A stretch of 64,000 bases of DNA. Source: Gigaspora rosea (Eukaryota > Glomeromycota > Glomeromycetes > Diversisporales > Gigasporaceae). Numbering within the stretch: the stretch's first letter is position 1; each line of letters starts with the position of its first letter. The notes under the pieces are model-generated. The model was not told the DNA's origin. It searched no databases and was given only the letters and a program-made list of their open reading frames with translations. Positions 31,032 to 42,744 of the stretch are shown piece after piece. The stretch is from the NCBI GenBank assembly GCA_003550325.1, contig QKWP01000649.1:62001-126000 (forward strand), in the 5' to 3' direction. The position numbers and the translations under genes were made by a program.

Positions 31032-32879
31032 TATTTAATGTTTTATACCCATTTGTTATACTTCAGTTTTAGGTTATGCTGTATGGTCAGCAGATATTTC
31101 TCCGGGTGTGGTTCTAGATTGTTTATTTGGTTCTGATGGGTATCATTATATTCCAAGCATATGATTTATTTGGATATGTCTGCAAAACCAAGTTCATTCT
31201 GACACAGAATTTAGAGGAGTTGGAAACCCTAAGCAATATTTAGTCTTGAAAGCATCTTGAATGAGGTTACTGAGAATATGAACATTGAAGTTACTGAATT
31301 GAGATTATATAATTTATATAATGTTATTACTTTTATTTTTAATACAATATTCATTTGATCAGGAGAAGACTTTTATATAGAAGGTCAATAGACACCTTAT
31401 AACCAAACTTTGGAAAATTGGTATTTACCCTCAGTCTATCAGAAAGTCAAAGAAACCAGTGAATTTGAAAAACAAAGGAAAATTTTTATGATTTAATTCT
31501 AATAATAAATGGCGTAAAAGAAATTTAGCACTTATACCAGCCAACTATGGAGTTTCTTTTTCTGTATTGCATTGATGATTTAGTACATATTTATATCGAT
31601 GAGAACGTTCTAATAAGTCATTGTGATTATTATTATTAAATTTTTATAATTACTGTGTTATAATTATCAATTTTTTTTTACATAAATTCGACTGTTAATC
31701 TCCTTGTACTTTAAATTAGATGGGGTTGAGGTAAGAAAGGACTTAACAAAAAGATGTTGCAGATTACTTCTGAAGCTTTATATGTTCCTATGAATGCAGA
31801 AAAAAGTCTTTTATTGCATGTGTATTTGATATAGCATCCATTATAAATCATTTAATATTTTTGCTTTTTGCAACTATGGTTCATTTAATTGAGAATGCCA
31901 CAAATATTGTCATTAATACATTACCTACAGCTGGAAATGTTTCTAGTGATATTAACGGATAAATGCTTGTAAAATTTTTGCCGAAAGATTGAAACTATAT
32001 CGTAAGAAAATGCCAGATAAAAGTTTTGAAGAAGCAATCAAAATTAGATTATAATTATTTTGATAAGTAATTTTTTTTTATTTTAAATTCCTTAATACGT
32101 TTAGATTGTTAAAGCAGCATACCTTGATCACTGATATATTAACAGGTGACCACACAATTCTAAGAATAGATTTATGTATGGATATTGGTAAATATAGTGG
32201 ACAAATTGTGGGTGCTTTTGTGCAAGGCGCTGAATGGTTTACCATTGAAGAAAATTTACACTTTCCAAATGGATATTTACACATTAAAGGGCCTAAAACT
32301 ATAAATTCTTGGGGCTAGGTTTATTTTTTTCTTTGTTTGCTTTATTCTGATTCTAAGTTTTATGTAATTTAGAAATATACACAAGATTTCAGAATATACA
32401 CATATTTATTTAGTTCGTTTATTTATTTATTTATTTATTTTTTAAAAAAAAAAGAAAATGTAATATCGTACAGCCTGGACCAAAGTTATTATTCATTTCT
32501 AAATATTTTTCGTTTCCTACGAAGACAAAAATTCGGTTTAAAAAAAAAAAAAAAGATAAATACGAAAATTTTCGAACCACTAATTGATTATGCAAGATTT
32601 CTAAAGTTTCTTGATCCGCCTCGTTTAAAACTTATCGTTCAAAAATGAATAAAAATGAATCAATCTCGAGTTTGCTAATTTCAATTCATCGAAGAATCGC
32701 ATAATTAATATATTCTTCAAATTATTTATTGAGAATGGGGACACTTTGCTCAAATAAATTTATATTTTTCTAATGAAATTGTCCAATTTTCTCACGACAC
32801 CAAAATTTATTTTTAGATTTAACATCACACTTAAACACTGAAATTACTACTACAATAACAAAATACAGAGTAAATAATA

Positions 32880-33180
32880 AAAATTTCGCTCAAATTACAT
32901 ACTGAACCTTCGCTCAAAAATTACTTACTGAACCTTGGCTCAAATTACTTATTAAACCTTTGTCCAAATTATTTTTTATATAACTTACTGAACCTTAGCT
33001 CAAATTACATGTTCAAATTACTTATTAAACGTTCGTTTAAATTATTTTTTTCATAACTTATTAAACTTTCGCTTAAATTACTTTTTATATAACTTATTAA
33101 ACTTTCGCTTAACATTATATTTTTATAAAACTAATTAAACCTTGGCTTAGATTTTTTTTTTTTTATATAGCTTAACAATT
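32880..33180. repeat. minisatellite of CTTATTAAACCTTCGCTCAAATT-like units
   Basis: Units of roughly 20-45 bp combining ACTTATTAAAC, TTTCGCTTAAATTA and ATTTTTTATATAA recur about ten times with drift. The array lies inside the F-box pseudogene. Confidence 0.75.
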
Positions 33181-33917
33181 ATTACTTAAGTTATCTTATA
33201 TATTAATATGCTTCCAAAGCAAACTTTCAAGAAATTATTATAATTAATCAAAAGAATTTGAAAAAAATCGGTAGATTTAATTATTCTTTCACGTATAGTA
33301 AGATATCGATCCAGTTCTATGGCGTGTATTAATTCTAATAGTTGTGTGGTTGAGACGCCAAAAATAATTCAACAATATTTATTAAAAAATGGTTCAATAG
33401 GTTTTAACTCTGCCTTAATTTTTTTCGATAATTTCTTTATCCAGAACTTTAGTAATAGCCTTATTCATGCTAGTGAGTATTCTTTCATAAGTGTAAAGGA
33501 CGGTTCTTTAATTGAAGAAAAATCCGAAGAATAAGTTGAAGAAGAACAAAAGAAAAAATTTTCTAAAAGATTGGAGATGTCTTTAAAAGGCTATTTATTT
33601 ATTTAATTTGACGTTGTCGATGTAAAATTTTAGGCATGTTAAGTATAAAACAATATTAGAAGTATCGATTAATAATAAAATAATTTATAACAAGGAAGTT
33701 TTGATAATACTGTAAATATGTCTTCTCATTTTATCAAAATAAGATTTATGAATTTTAATTCTGAAACCTCTTAATGGGAATGTTTGGTGAATTCCATTTC
33801 ATGAAATTAGAAAATTTTAAAATCAGAAAACTTTAGTCATTAGTGGCTTTCAGACCTATTAATTTTGTAATCAACGATCTATAAATCCTATTTATTTTTT
33901 ATTTGCAAGCCTGTTTA

Positions 33918-34127
33918 CAGCTGTTTTCATAATTTCTGGACCACCTAAAAATTTTTTCGTTTCCCGAAACTTCTTCGATCCCGTTCTAAGAATTACCTAC
34001 CTTTTCGAAAACTATTTCGCTGCGTTTGTAACTTCGATACGGAGACAGCGAAGTAGTAGAACGGGATCGAAGAGGTTTCGGGAAACGAAAAAATTTTTAG
34101 GTGGTCTAGAAATTATGAAAACAGCTG
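33918..34127. mobile_element. 210-bp MITE with 74-bp inverted repeats and CAGCTG ends
   Basis: CAGCTGTTTTCATAATTTCT continues through TTTCGTTTCCCGAAACTTCT to CGATCCCGTTCT and pairs almost perfectly with the right arm. TA flanks both ends. The CAGCTG termini, TA site and size match the element at 3346-3557, so they may be one family with different cores. Confidence 0.85.
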
Positions 34128-35167
34128 TAAATGGCCGGCATTAATTCAGCCGAATCCAATAAACTTTTATTTCGGGTGTATAAGTTTTAATTTCGGATAT
34201 GATCGATATATACAGAATATTTTTTTTTTATATATTGATCATACTCAAAATTAAAAGTTTATACACCAGAAACCAAAAGTTTATCGGATTCGACCAAATT
34301 AATGCTATCAAATTTTATCAGTTCTAGAATTCATGGGAACATCTGTAAAAAAAATTAAATTTCCTCACGTTATGGCTCATTCATAACATATCAAAAAAAG
34401 AATCTATTAAACAGTTCACTGAACTATTGCCGTTAACATTGCAATATCTTGACCTAGTAGCTTATTGGATATATCCATATTTGGTCATTTTGCTCAATAA
34501 TTGCAACGCACCTTTAAAAAAAACTTCTAATTTTAACCTTGTCAACGAGAAAAAACTAAAAGATAATCGAATTCTGTATAACAAAACAGAGCTTTGAATT
34601 ACATGGGTGTGTCCCAATATTCGATATTTAGATGATAATATTAGAAAGGAAGTGGAAACATATGTTACGTTAATACCATATGACGATATTTTTGTTAATT
34701 GTTAATTTCAATAAAATTTCAATAAATCCCTTTTATTTGTGGACTAATAACATTTTATTCGTTGATTATGACTATACTTCCGGGGTAGTGGTGACACAGA
34801 ATAATTAATACTACACTAACATTACACTATCCAACCCTACTAAAATAAGCCATTTCTATAGAGGAGTGTGTTGAGTTTGGTCCGAGGAATTCGGGTTTTT
34901 CACAACTTGCCGCGGAGGTCACTGGAACTAAATGGACATAAAGGTATGACTAATTCTTTTGTCTCCTAGTAATATACTACTCTAATTTTCTTATATTACT
35001 TTTACTAACTAATTAATTACTTGTCACCTGTGTTTGGGTTCCAATATTCTCTGCATTGTGGTTCACGTTGGTCACGTGCTATGGGTCAGGGCATTCGATT
35101 TACCAATTTATGACTTGAACAATTGCTTAAATCACGGGTTAATCAATGACGTCTATATATATCTTAA

Positions 35168-35450
35168 GGTTAACATTTCACCGAAAATTATTCACCGACA
35201 AGTTCATTTTACCGATAGTTTATTTCACCGAAGCTCATTTCACTGACAAAGTTATCTGGTCATTGTCGTTAGGATCAGGGTAGAATTAGGTAGAATTAGG
35301 GCTAAATTTAGTGTGCTTTTTACAAAAAAACTTGTCGGTGAAATGAACTTCGGTGAAACAAACTGTCGGTAAAATGAACTTGTCAGTGAGTATTTGTCGG
35401 TGAAATGTTATGTCGGTGAAGTGATTGTTGGTGAAATAATAGCATAAGTG
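35168..35450 (-). mobile_element. foldback element of TCGGTGAAAT repeats, copy 2
   Basis: This is the reverse-orientation relative of 29068-29345. It has the same TTCACCGACAA / TTGTCGGTGAA arms and the same core words in complement (GTCGTTAGGATCAGGGTAG and TTTAGTGTGCTTTTTAC). Confidence 0.8.
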
Positions 35451-36436
35451 TTAGTGTGAATTGTGAAGTGATTGAAGAACAAAGACAAGTGGAACAAGAT
35501 ATACCTACGCCCCACTCGCCCAAATATAAACGACTAAGATCGATCGTAGGTTAAACAAAAGTCTTAATTGTACTCACTGTTTGCTGGTGCCACTAAATTG
35601 TGATTGTCGGTAAAAATAATACAGATCCTCTATTTTTATAAAGTGCTTACTAAATTCCTTGAACGTAAATCTGTTAATCGACGTTGGAAAATCTTTACTT
35701 TATTAAACGTAAAGATTATAATTCTGTATTAAAATTCTTCCAAGATCAGCTAAAAACAACTATTGGAACTGCCAAAGATCATCGGGTATTACAAAATTGA
35801 TTAATTCCGATCGGGATTTCAATGCACACCGACCCGGAAATTCGGTAACTTCTTGTATGAATTGCTTAAATGTACATGATTCCATTCATGGGAGACATTC
35901 GACTGATTGGCTGATGTAAATCAATTGTCCGAGTAACTTAATTATACACTTTTAAAGTATTTTTTGGGAACGTAAACGTTTCATTAATAAAAATCCACTG
36001 TAAAAGCAATTTTTCACTCCGAATATTTACTGTACAAAAATAATCACCAATCCCAAGAACTTTATTTAGAAGACAAAGTATACATATCGTTTATTTATCA
36101 TATTGTATTTCGTCTTAGTATGTTTAACCTTTTATTTCTAACTGTTTAATTTGAATAGGTACAAGCTCTTAGTAATAGCCTAATATTTAAATTTTGTCTG
36201 TTCTTGTAGTGCATTTGGGTTTGTCAACGTATATTAATAGTTTTAGTTTATGTCTTGTACGTACGTAGATTCTTGGGTTTATTGTTAACATATATCACAT
36301 TTATCCATCTTACGCATATCTTTCTATTCTTTAAATGTAAGTAATTCATTTTTTTTGCGTGTATTTATTAGTTTGTAAGCTTCTTTATGTGAAGTTTTTT
36401 ATTTTCTAGTACTGAAATATTAAAATATGATTGGTT
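35451..36436. other. non-coding AT-rich spacer
   Basis: No gene, RNA or ordered repeat could be supported. Confidence 0.45.
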
Positions 36437-36508
36437 AATTATCACGGGTAATCGCGGGTAATCCTGGGTAATCACGGTAATCACGGTAATCACGGTAATC
36501 ACGGGTAA
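36437..36508. repeat. short tandem repeat ATCACGGGTA / ATCACGGTA
   Basis: Eight units of 10-11 bp in direct array, alternating GGGTA and GGTA forms. Confidence 0.85.
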
Positions 36509-37367
36509 ATAGACCAAAATTAACCAACTGTATCTCTAAATAATCGTTTGTCACAAAGAAATCAGAAAATTTTGCCGTTTTTTTATAAATATAATAGACC
36601 TATATCATTTTAACGACAATCAATTTAATGGCACTACACTGGCAAGCTTATTTTACAAATTCATTTCATAACCGGCATATTTTTACCACCAATAGCTCAT
36701 GTCTCTTACTTTATCCTAAAGACCATGACCAGAATTTCTTTTACGGCATAAAATTTGAAATCAATAATAACGTCATTTACGCCATAATGACGTCAGCTTT
36801 GCATCATAATGCGTGATCTACACATGTAAAAATCTTAACTCCTTCCAAAAAATGATCAAATGAGAGTCATTACTCCTACTAAAATATCGGCTATGACCAA
36901 AAAGTTGAAAATATCCCTTTACACATGAAATGTGATTGTATTGGTGATCTACAATTTAATTTCTATACAAACAGCGAAATTCTCACTATTTTTTTGGCTA
37001 GTCCCCAAATGTTTACCAATCAAATTTCAAAAATCAAACCACTTTACAAAAAACGATACTATCATAAACGGAACTTTATAAAATATGTATGATAAAGTAC
37101 GTACGGTGCAAGAAAACAATTATACTTTATAAAGGCAAATACATGCATTGAAATCCTAAATCATCAACTTCAATAAAAATATGTATATAAATTACTTTAT
37201 TGAAATCGATAATTTAAGAAATATGGCGTAATCTGTAACCTATAATCAAGTTTCACATTGAAAATTGTCCCAATGTGGGATAATTATGGGTTTTAGATTT
37301 CTTGCACCGTGTAACGTTAAGGTACTTAAATACTTTTTCGTTAAAACAACCCAAAAATTCAAAGTTC
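36509..37367. other. intergenic region upstream of the F-box gene
   Basis: A weakly matching, decayed relative of the TCGGTGAAAT foldback may lie at about 36620-36740 (TTTACAAATTCATTT, ACCATGACCAGAATT). No promoter element can be assigned with confidence. Confidence 0.35.
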
Positions 37368-39024
37368 ATGGTATCAAAAAATATTATGAACGATATGTCC
37401 GAATTAATGGAAATTATTCTTAATAATTTAAATAATAATGTTAATTCCTTATATTCGTGCGCACTTGTAAATCGGCATTGGTGCAGAATGTCAATTCCTA
37501 TTCTTTGGCAAGATCCATTTTCATTCAAACAAAATCCATTATTCATTTCGAACTATTTTTCTTCTCTTGATGAAAACGAAAAATTCTGTTTAAAAGAATG
37601 TGGAATAAACGCTGATTTTTCCAAAACATTATTTGATTATGCAAGATTTTTAAAGGTTTTCAATTTATCCAATTTAGAAAGTAAAGTTAAAGAATGGATT
37701 AATCTCCAATATGTTAGTTCGATATCCAATTATATGCAATCAGTATATCGTATAGTTAATTTGTTATTTAAATTATTTGTTGAAAGTGGTGCCACTTTGC
37801 ACAAATTAAATTTATTTTTTCCTATTTATGAAATTAAATACAGAGATTTTCTATTCATTAGAACAAAATGTACAATTTTTCTCACAAATCAAAAATTTAT
37901 CTTTAGATATAAAAATGAACTTAAACTCTGAAGGTATTGAAAGTGCTACTACATTATTAAGAATCCTGGCAAAAAATACTACGAAAATTAAAACTTTTAC
38001 ATTTGATGGGTTTTATGCTTGCAATGATGAACCGCTAGTTAATATTTCTACATGTATTATTAAATCACAAAAGCAACATAAAAAATTTAGCTTAGGTGGT
38101 CTACAATTTTCAGGAAAGTTTCACGGCATCATTTTAGCCTTGGAAAGTCAAAAAAATTCATTACAAGAACTTGTATTAGATCATTGTAGTTATGGAGCAG
38201 AGTTCGAGATACTTAATAATTGTAAAAATATAGAAACACTTCGCATTAGGTGTTGTGATGCAAAATTGTTGAAAAATTTAAATTTTACAATTAGTACTTT
38301 AGAAATTGTTGATTTCAGTTTAGATACATTGACTATAGTACAAATTTTAGAAAAGTCTGGCTCATTATTACAGAAATTAATACTTCATTCTGATGAAATT
38401 TTGGAAGAAACTTTATTGATAGAGACACTTAAATCCTTTTGCCCAAATATTACATATCTCAAAGTTACAAAAATTGAGTTTTCTACACAACTTTTAGATC
38501 TTATTGGTAATTTACAAAAACTTCAATTCCTTACATTATGGACATTATGGTGCATTAATGGAACACCGGAAGAAGATATAAAAATACGAGTTATACAGTT
38601 TGCAGAAATATTGCCATTAACCTTGCAATATCTTGACTTATCTGATAATTTTCTAAGACCATATATTGATATTTTTCTCAATCATTGTAATATATCTTTA
38701 AACAAGTTGTTAATTTATGGTCTTGACGGGAAAACTACTAAATCGCTAATAGAATTCTGTATACGAAACAAATCTTTGAATTATATAGGTTTGGACCAAT
38801 ATTGGTATTTATATAATAATTTTAAAAATGAAGATTTTATGGGTGTGGATCAATCTTTGTGTTTAGATGATAATATTAGAAAGGAAATGGAAAAATATGT
38901 TAAATTGGTACCATATGATGAGATTGAAGACGTTTCTGACGCTGGTTATGTACTAAAAAGATGTAGCGTTGGTATCATGTCAGTTAGAAGTTGTTTTTAC
39001 AATGATTTTATAATAAGAGAATAG
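37368..39024 (+). CDS. F-box/LRR-type protein, one frameshift
   Basis: Two overlapping frames, 37368-37931 and 37828-39024, together give a protein of about 550 residues. The switch falls near 37840, after PIYEIK, where the next frame continues NTEIFYSLEQNVQFFS. The N terminus has an F-box-like segment (LMEIILNNLNNN, then SLYSCALVNRHWCRMSIPIL). The rest is made of leucine-rich pieces such as LQELVLDHCSYG, LEIVDFSLDTL and LTLQYLDLSDNFL. Such proteins usually serve as substrate receptors of SCF ubiquitin ligases and are expanded in mycorrhizal fungi. ATGs at 37368, 37386 and 37395 are all possible starts. The single slip beside A/T runs could be a sequencing error, otherwise the gene is freshly dead. 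A decayed paralogue lies at 32470-34710. Confidence 0.75.
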
Positions 39025-39186
39025 TTAATCATAATTATGAAATTTAAGAACCATTGGAATGTTTTGCGAATATAATCCTATCGACTTGATTGCACTATTT
39101 AAGTAGTATAAAAAGATTTGTTTATTCTGTCTGTAACTTGGGTCGAATTTTTTTTAAAAAAAAATTAATTTTAGATTATTCGTTAC

Positions 39187-39210
39187 AAATATATATATAT
39201 ATATATATGA
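39187..39210. repeat. AT dinucleotide repeat
   Basis: About ten AT units in the 3' flank of the F-box gene. Confidence 0.8.
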
Positions 39211-39407
39211 TTTATTTTATCTAAATCCTTCAATATTTATTTTAATAAAACAATTTGTATATAAAAGAATAACAAACATAAAAATCATTATTTTTATTGT
39301 TGGGTATTATGTTGTTCATTGATCCCTGCCAATTCGGAACCCATCGAGGCATACATCTTTTCAGACTGGGTAGCCGAAGCTAAAACGTGTCACCTGAATT
39401 AATGATG

Positions 39408-39535
39408 CATGAAATGACGAATCATTTCGTAAGGCAACTTCAATTTGACGAACCTCGTGCCGAATGACGAACCTCGTGACGAATGACGACTCATGACGAA
39501 GCTCATAATGAATGACGAAACTTGTGGCGAAACTC
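39408..39535. repeat. minisatellite of GAATGACGAACCTCGTG units
   Basis: Units of about 11-20 bp sharing AATGACGA, with CCTCGTG variants, are repeated about seven times in direct order. Confidence 0.75.
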
Positions 39536-39743
39536 AGCGAATATAAATATATAAAAATAAAAAGTACGATTTTTGTTAGGAATTATTAAAAACTGGTTAG
39601 TGCATAAACGTTTTCTGGTACCCAGTTCTTGTCGTCTCGCTTTGTTTTGTTCGGACAGATCCGGGCTACATATCGGTAATCTCGTGATGTACCTGGCTTT
39701 AACCGCATCCACATATTTGCGCGGGTAATATAAACTCCTGGAG

Positions 39744-39874
39744 GGGGTCGGTTAAAGCGGAGTGAAATTTAGTTAGGGGTTGGTTACCTTTTTGATGCAG
39801 TTAGAATGTTTTTTATATATAGATATCAAGAATCCAATTTATGCAGTATGTAGATCATATATTTAACCGACCCC
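39744..39874 (+). mobile_element. 131-bp MITE, copy 2 of a two-copy family
   Basis: GGGGTCGGTTAAA at the left pairs with TTTAACCGACCCC at the right. The interior matches 5050-5168 in opposite orientation. Confidence 0.8.
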
Positions 39875-40672
39875 ATTATAGTTTTCAATCTTGATTGTAC
39901 ATTCTTGGCATAAGTTTGAACAGTAAATTAGTTATATCCAATTAGGTACATCATATATGATGATAATATTATCTAAGTATTTTAGTTAATAATTTTTAGA
40001 AATATGTAAAATGAAATTAACTAGTAATTGTATGAAGCACAGCAAGTGACCTACATTCTAATAGTCTATAACATTATCCATACTACCAGACCAATACCCT
40101 AAGGCCGCTATGCTATTGCTGCATCATAGAGCCCACAACGTTATACATTCTCCCAAGCATTTTTTTTAATATAGGCCATATATAGTTGTTAAACAAAATT
40201 TAAGTCGATGAAAGATAAAAACTGAGACTAAAAACCCTTTGATAAAAATGTAGCTTGGAAAAAATAAAAGAATAGGTTGATGAAACTTAAAACCATAGCT
40301 AAAGTAAAACCTAAAAATATATTTAATGTTTTAAATAATAGGATGCAATTTAAAATGATTTCTCAAATACTCTGGTCAATGTGTAAAATGTATAATTTTT
40401 ATTATATTTCAACTGAATGAAGCTACGAAATATTCCTACATAAGTACGCTTAAAGTTTAGTCAATTATAAAAATTTATCTTAGTTCTAACTAATAATACA
40501 GCTGTATTAAGGGAGTTAATTACGACTGATTATAATGAAGTTACAACTTTTGTATATACATATCGAGGATGGAGTGCAACGATGTGATTATAAATGTAAT
40601 ATCCGATTGGATAATTATTTGAAGCTATATAAAACGGTTATAACTTTGTTTTTACTTGTTTCATTTGTTATT
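39875..40672. other. non-coding spacer
   Basis: No gene or repeat is recognised. The short open frame starting at 40535 runs into the tandem repeat that follows and is not supported. Confidence 0.4.
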
Positions 40673-40822
40673 AATTTGGCATTATGCAAAATTTTCTATT
40701 TGTCATCAGCGATTTTGTTATTAATTTGGCATTATGTAAAATTTTCTATTTGTCATCAGCGATTTTGTTATTAATTTGGCACTATGCAAATTTTCTATTT
40801 GTCATCAGTGATTTTGTTAAAC
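40673..40822. repeat. three-copy tandem repeat, 50-bp unit
   Basis: TGTTATTAATTTGGCATTAT, then GCAAAATTTTCTATTTGTCA, then TCAGCGATTT occurs three times almost identically. The last copy has one base missing. High identity indicates recent duplication. Confidence 0.9.
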
Positions 40823-41430
40823 TTAATTTAAAATTTATTTAAATTAGCGCAAATATGAAGATTTCCGTTATAACAGTTTATTATTCAATTTAGTCATGCA
40901 TATATGCATGAACGTCAACATAATACATATTTATATATCAAGCTATTCGCATTTTCCATTCCTAGTTTTCGTGACAGTATCGCGCAGCTGCCTTATTTGG
41001 TAATGTTACTGATTGTACTAAATTTTGAATTTAGGTCGTGTAACATTAGAAATATATAGTATCAATTTAAATTGCGAATACCTTTTTTATTCAAAACACG
41101 TATAAATATCCTTATAATAAAGTTTTTTTAGTCGACTTATTCGTTTAAAGATATGATAAAAATTAAACTCTCACCGAATGTTTAAATTTTATATTGTATT
41201 TAAATATTTTATTTCTCTTATCCATACGTTTTAATACTTCGTAATCACATTGTCTAAATTAATTCAATCATCTCTTTCTATTTAAATAAACTTCGCTTGT
41301 CATATCATCACTTGAGTTCGTGACAAAGACATATATACATATACAAATTTTAATATTATTTTCTATCAATCCCTTCCTTTTTGACGATCGTTGTAACTCG
41401 TTCTTCTGACAAAATAATAACAGAATCAAA

Positions 41431-42249
41431 ATGTCAAATTACAATAACTTAAGTATAAATCAGCAAGAAAAAATCATAAGCTCATTAGATATTACTCAAG
41501 TGGCTGACAATAATGTACAATTGTATCTAGAAGATTGCAAGTATCAAGATTTATCACAGGATTCAATTAATGAAATTATCAAAGAAATGTGTAATATATA
41601 TAATGAAAAAAGATTTGAATACAAAAATGCTAGTTTAATTCTCGACATATTGGAACAATTTTTAATAAAGAAAAAGCAAAACCCAGTTGATATTATCAAT
41701 TTTTGCTTAAAGGATCAAATCAATCCTTTGGTTCAAATTATTCTTGGATGTTGTCATCGTTTTGGTAAATGGGTTGAAAAAGATGACCATAATGCATTCA
41801 TTTATTATCAAAAATCTGCGGAAATGGGAAGCGCTCTTGGATTTTATGAAATTGGAATCTGTTATTTTTTCAGAATTGAAGTTGAAAAAGATGAACATAA
41901 GACATTTGTTAATTGCCAAAAATCAGCAGAGATGGGTGACGCTATAGGAACATTTTGTGCTGGATATTGTTATCATTATGGAATTGGTGTCGAAAAGGAT
42001 GAACATAAGGTCTTCATTTATTATCAAAAAGCTGTAGAGATGGGATATTATAGAGGAGCATATAAAATTGGAAATTGTTATCAATATGGAATCGGAGTCG
42101 AAAAGGATGAAAATAAGGCATTCATTAATTATCAAAAATCAGCAGAGTATGGATGCTTTGACGCAATGCGGAGTGTTGCAGAATGTTATCGATGTGGAAT
42201 TGGAGTAATAAGAGATCTAGATAAAGCCAAATACTGGTATCATAGGTAA
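41431..42249 (+). CDS. Sel1-repeat protein
   Basis: A 272-residue frame. Residues 1-100 form an alpha-helical, Asn/Gln-rich leader. From about residue 104 it carries five Sel1-type (TPR-like) repeats of 36 residues, with the usual A..YYQKSAEMG, G....G.CY..GIGVEKD layout. Examples are YYQKSAEMGSALGFYEIG and CYQYGIGVEKDENKAF. Sel1 repeats are scaffolds for protein-protein contacts. In mycorrhizal fungi such arrays often sit in, or beside, kinase genes, and a kinase gene follows about 500 bp downstream in the same direction. The ATG is preceded by AATCAAA, a good context. The last codons (YHR, then TAG) overlap a possible splice donor, CATAG|GTAAAT, so the true C terminus could lie in a later exon. 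The two genes might even once have been one kinase-Sel1 locus. Confidence 0.8.
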   Translation: MSNYNNLSINQQEKIISSLDITQVADNNVQLYLEDCKYQDLSQDSINEIIKEMCNIYNEKRFEYKNASLILDILEQFLIKKKQNPVDIINFCLKDQINPLVQIILGCCHRFGKWVEKDDHNAFIYYQKSAEMGSALGFYEIGICYFFRIEVEKDEHKTFVNCQKSAEMGDAIGTFCAGYCYHYGIGVEKDEHKVFIYYQKAVEMGYYRGAYKIGNCYQYGIGVEKDENKAFINYQKSAEYGCFDAMRSVAECYRCGIGVIRDLDKAKYWYHR

Positions 42250-42412
42250 ATTTTCAATTAAATTTAAATTTGAGCAGGAGTATTTCAAATCGTAAGATCG
42301 GATGTATTTGAAATCAATTATTAAATTTTTTAAAAAGTGATTTCATAAGTGAAATTTCGACTTAAGAAAATTCACTACAGCTGATATTGATGTTCGATTG
42401 GTAATCTCCAGG

Positions 42413-42510
42413 CAGGGTTGGCCAATGGAGCACCGAATGGAGTCAATGGATATTAGTTTTTCAGTCATTTGCGTGACCATCGAACTCCTTCTGCACCATT
42501 GCTAACCCTG
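42413..42510. mobile_element. 98-bp hAT-type MITE
   Basis: CAGGGTTGGCCAATGGAGCA at the left pairs with the complement of the right end TGCACCATTGCTAACCCTG. The flanks are TCTCCAGG (42405-42412) and TCTACAGG (42511-42518), an 8-bp duplication with one mismatch. CAGGG ends and 8-bp sites are typical of hAT elements. It lies between the Sel1 and kinase genes. Confidence 0.8.
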
Positions 42511-42744
42511 TCTACAGGGTATCAAATTACAATACTGTAATAACATTGATATTTACATATTTAAATTGCCGATTGCAGGAGTAGAGAATATTATTTAGCT
42601 TTAGGTATTATCTATTATATTTAAGTTGTTACAAACTATAACTGATACTTTTATTAATTTATTTATATCTAACATTAATTTAATTTTATAAAAAAATATT
42701 AGCTAAAAATGAATGAATGCATACCTTAGAAATTGAAGATGATT

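Larger units (their letters stand above)
28230..32317 (+). pseudogene. xanthine dehydrogenase (molybdopterin domain) pseudogene with retained introns
   Basis: Broken frames read the molybdopterin-binding part of a xanthine dehydrogenase in order. They are GQIIGIIVAETKK, PHILTIEKAIEQ, GESRSGAQ, ETNAALVIPKHKDDEFEIHS, the GSFDRKETKSPYLALA area (the usual GGFGGKE motif altered), LDRSEDIIITG, GKWKIGLTKDGTI, GYAVWSADISPGVVLD, EFRGVGNPK, NKWRKRNLALIPANYG, TLPTAGNVSSDING, LTGDHTILRIDLCMDIG and GAFVQGAEWFTIEENLHF. Introns with GT..AG ends remain (28430-28508, 28533-28612, 28971 to about 31071), so this is a decayed genomic copy, not a retrocopy. Many stops and frameshifts, an altered active-site loop, and loss of the Fe-S and FAD parts rule out function. 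The active family enzyme oxidises hypoxanthine and xanthine in purine breakdown. Confidence 0.85.
32470..34710 (+). pseudogene. F-box/LRR-type gene, decayed and interrupted
   Basis: Two blocks match the F-box gene at 37368-39024. The first (about 32480-32830) gives LFISKYFSF, PLIDYARFLKFL and a diverged HKINLYFS-like area. The second (about 34380-34700) gives ELLPLTLQYLDLV, FCITKQSFELHGCVPI-like decay and LDDNIRKEVETYVTLIPYDDI. Stops and frameshifts occur throughout. Between the blocks lie a minisatellite (32880-33180) and a MITE (33918-34127). It is probably a tandem paralogue of the downstream gene. Confidence 0.7.

Noticed and set aside
33319..33534. 71-residue plus-strand frame in the F-box pseudogene area
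   Set aside because: No recognisable domain, no promoter and no match to the F-box paralogue. It may be chance or a scrap of another gene.
36437..36508. CRISPR-like array
   Set aside because: Units are 10-11 bp with no spacers, a plain tandem repeat, and the genome is eukaryotic.
40535..40774. 79-residue hydrophobic frame
   Set aside because: Half of it is the translated 50-bp tandem repeat. No start context or family.
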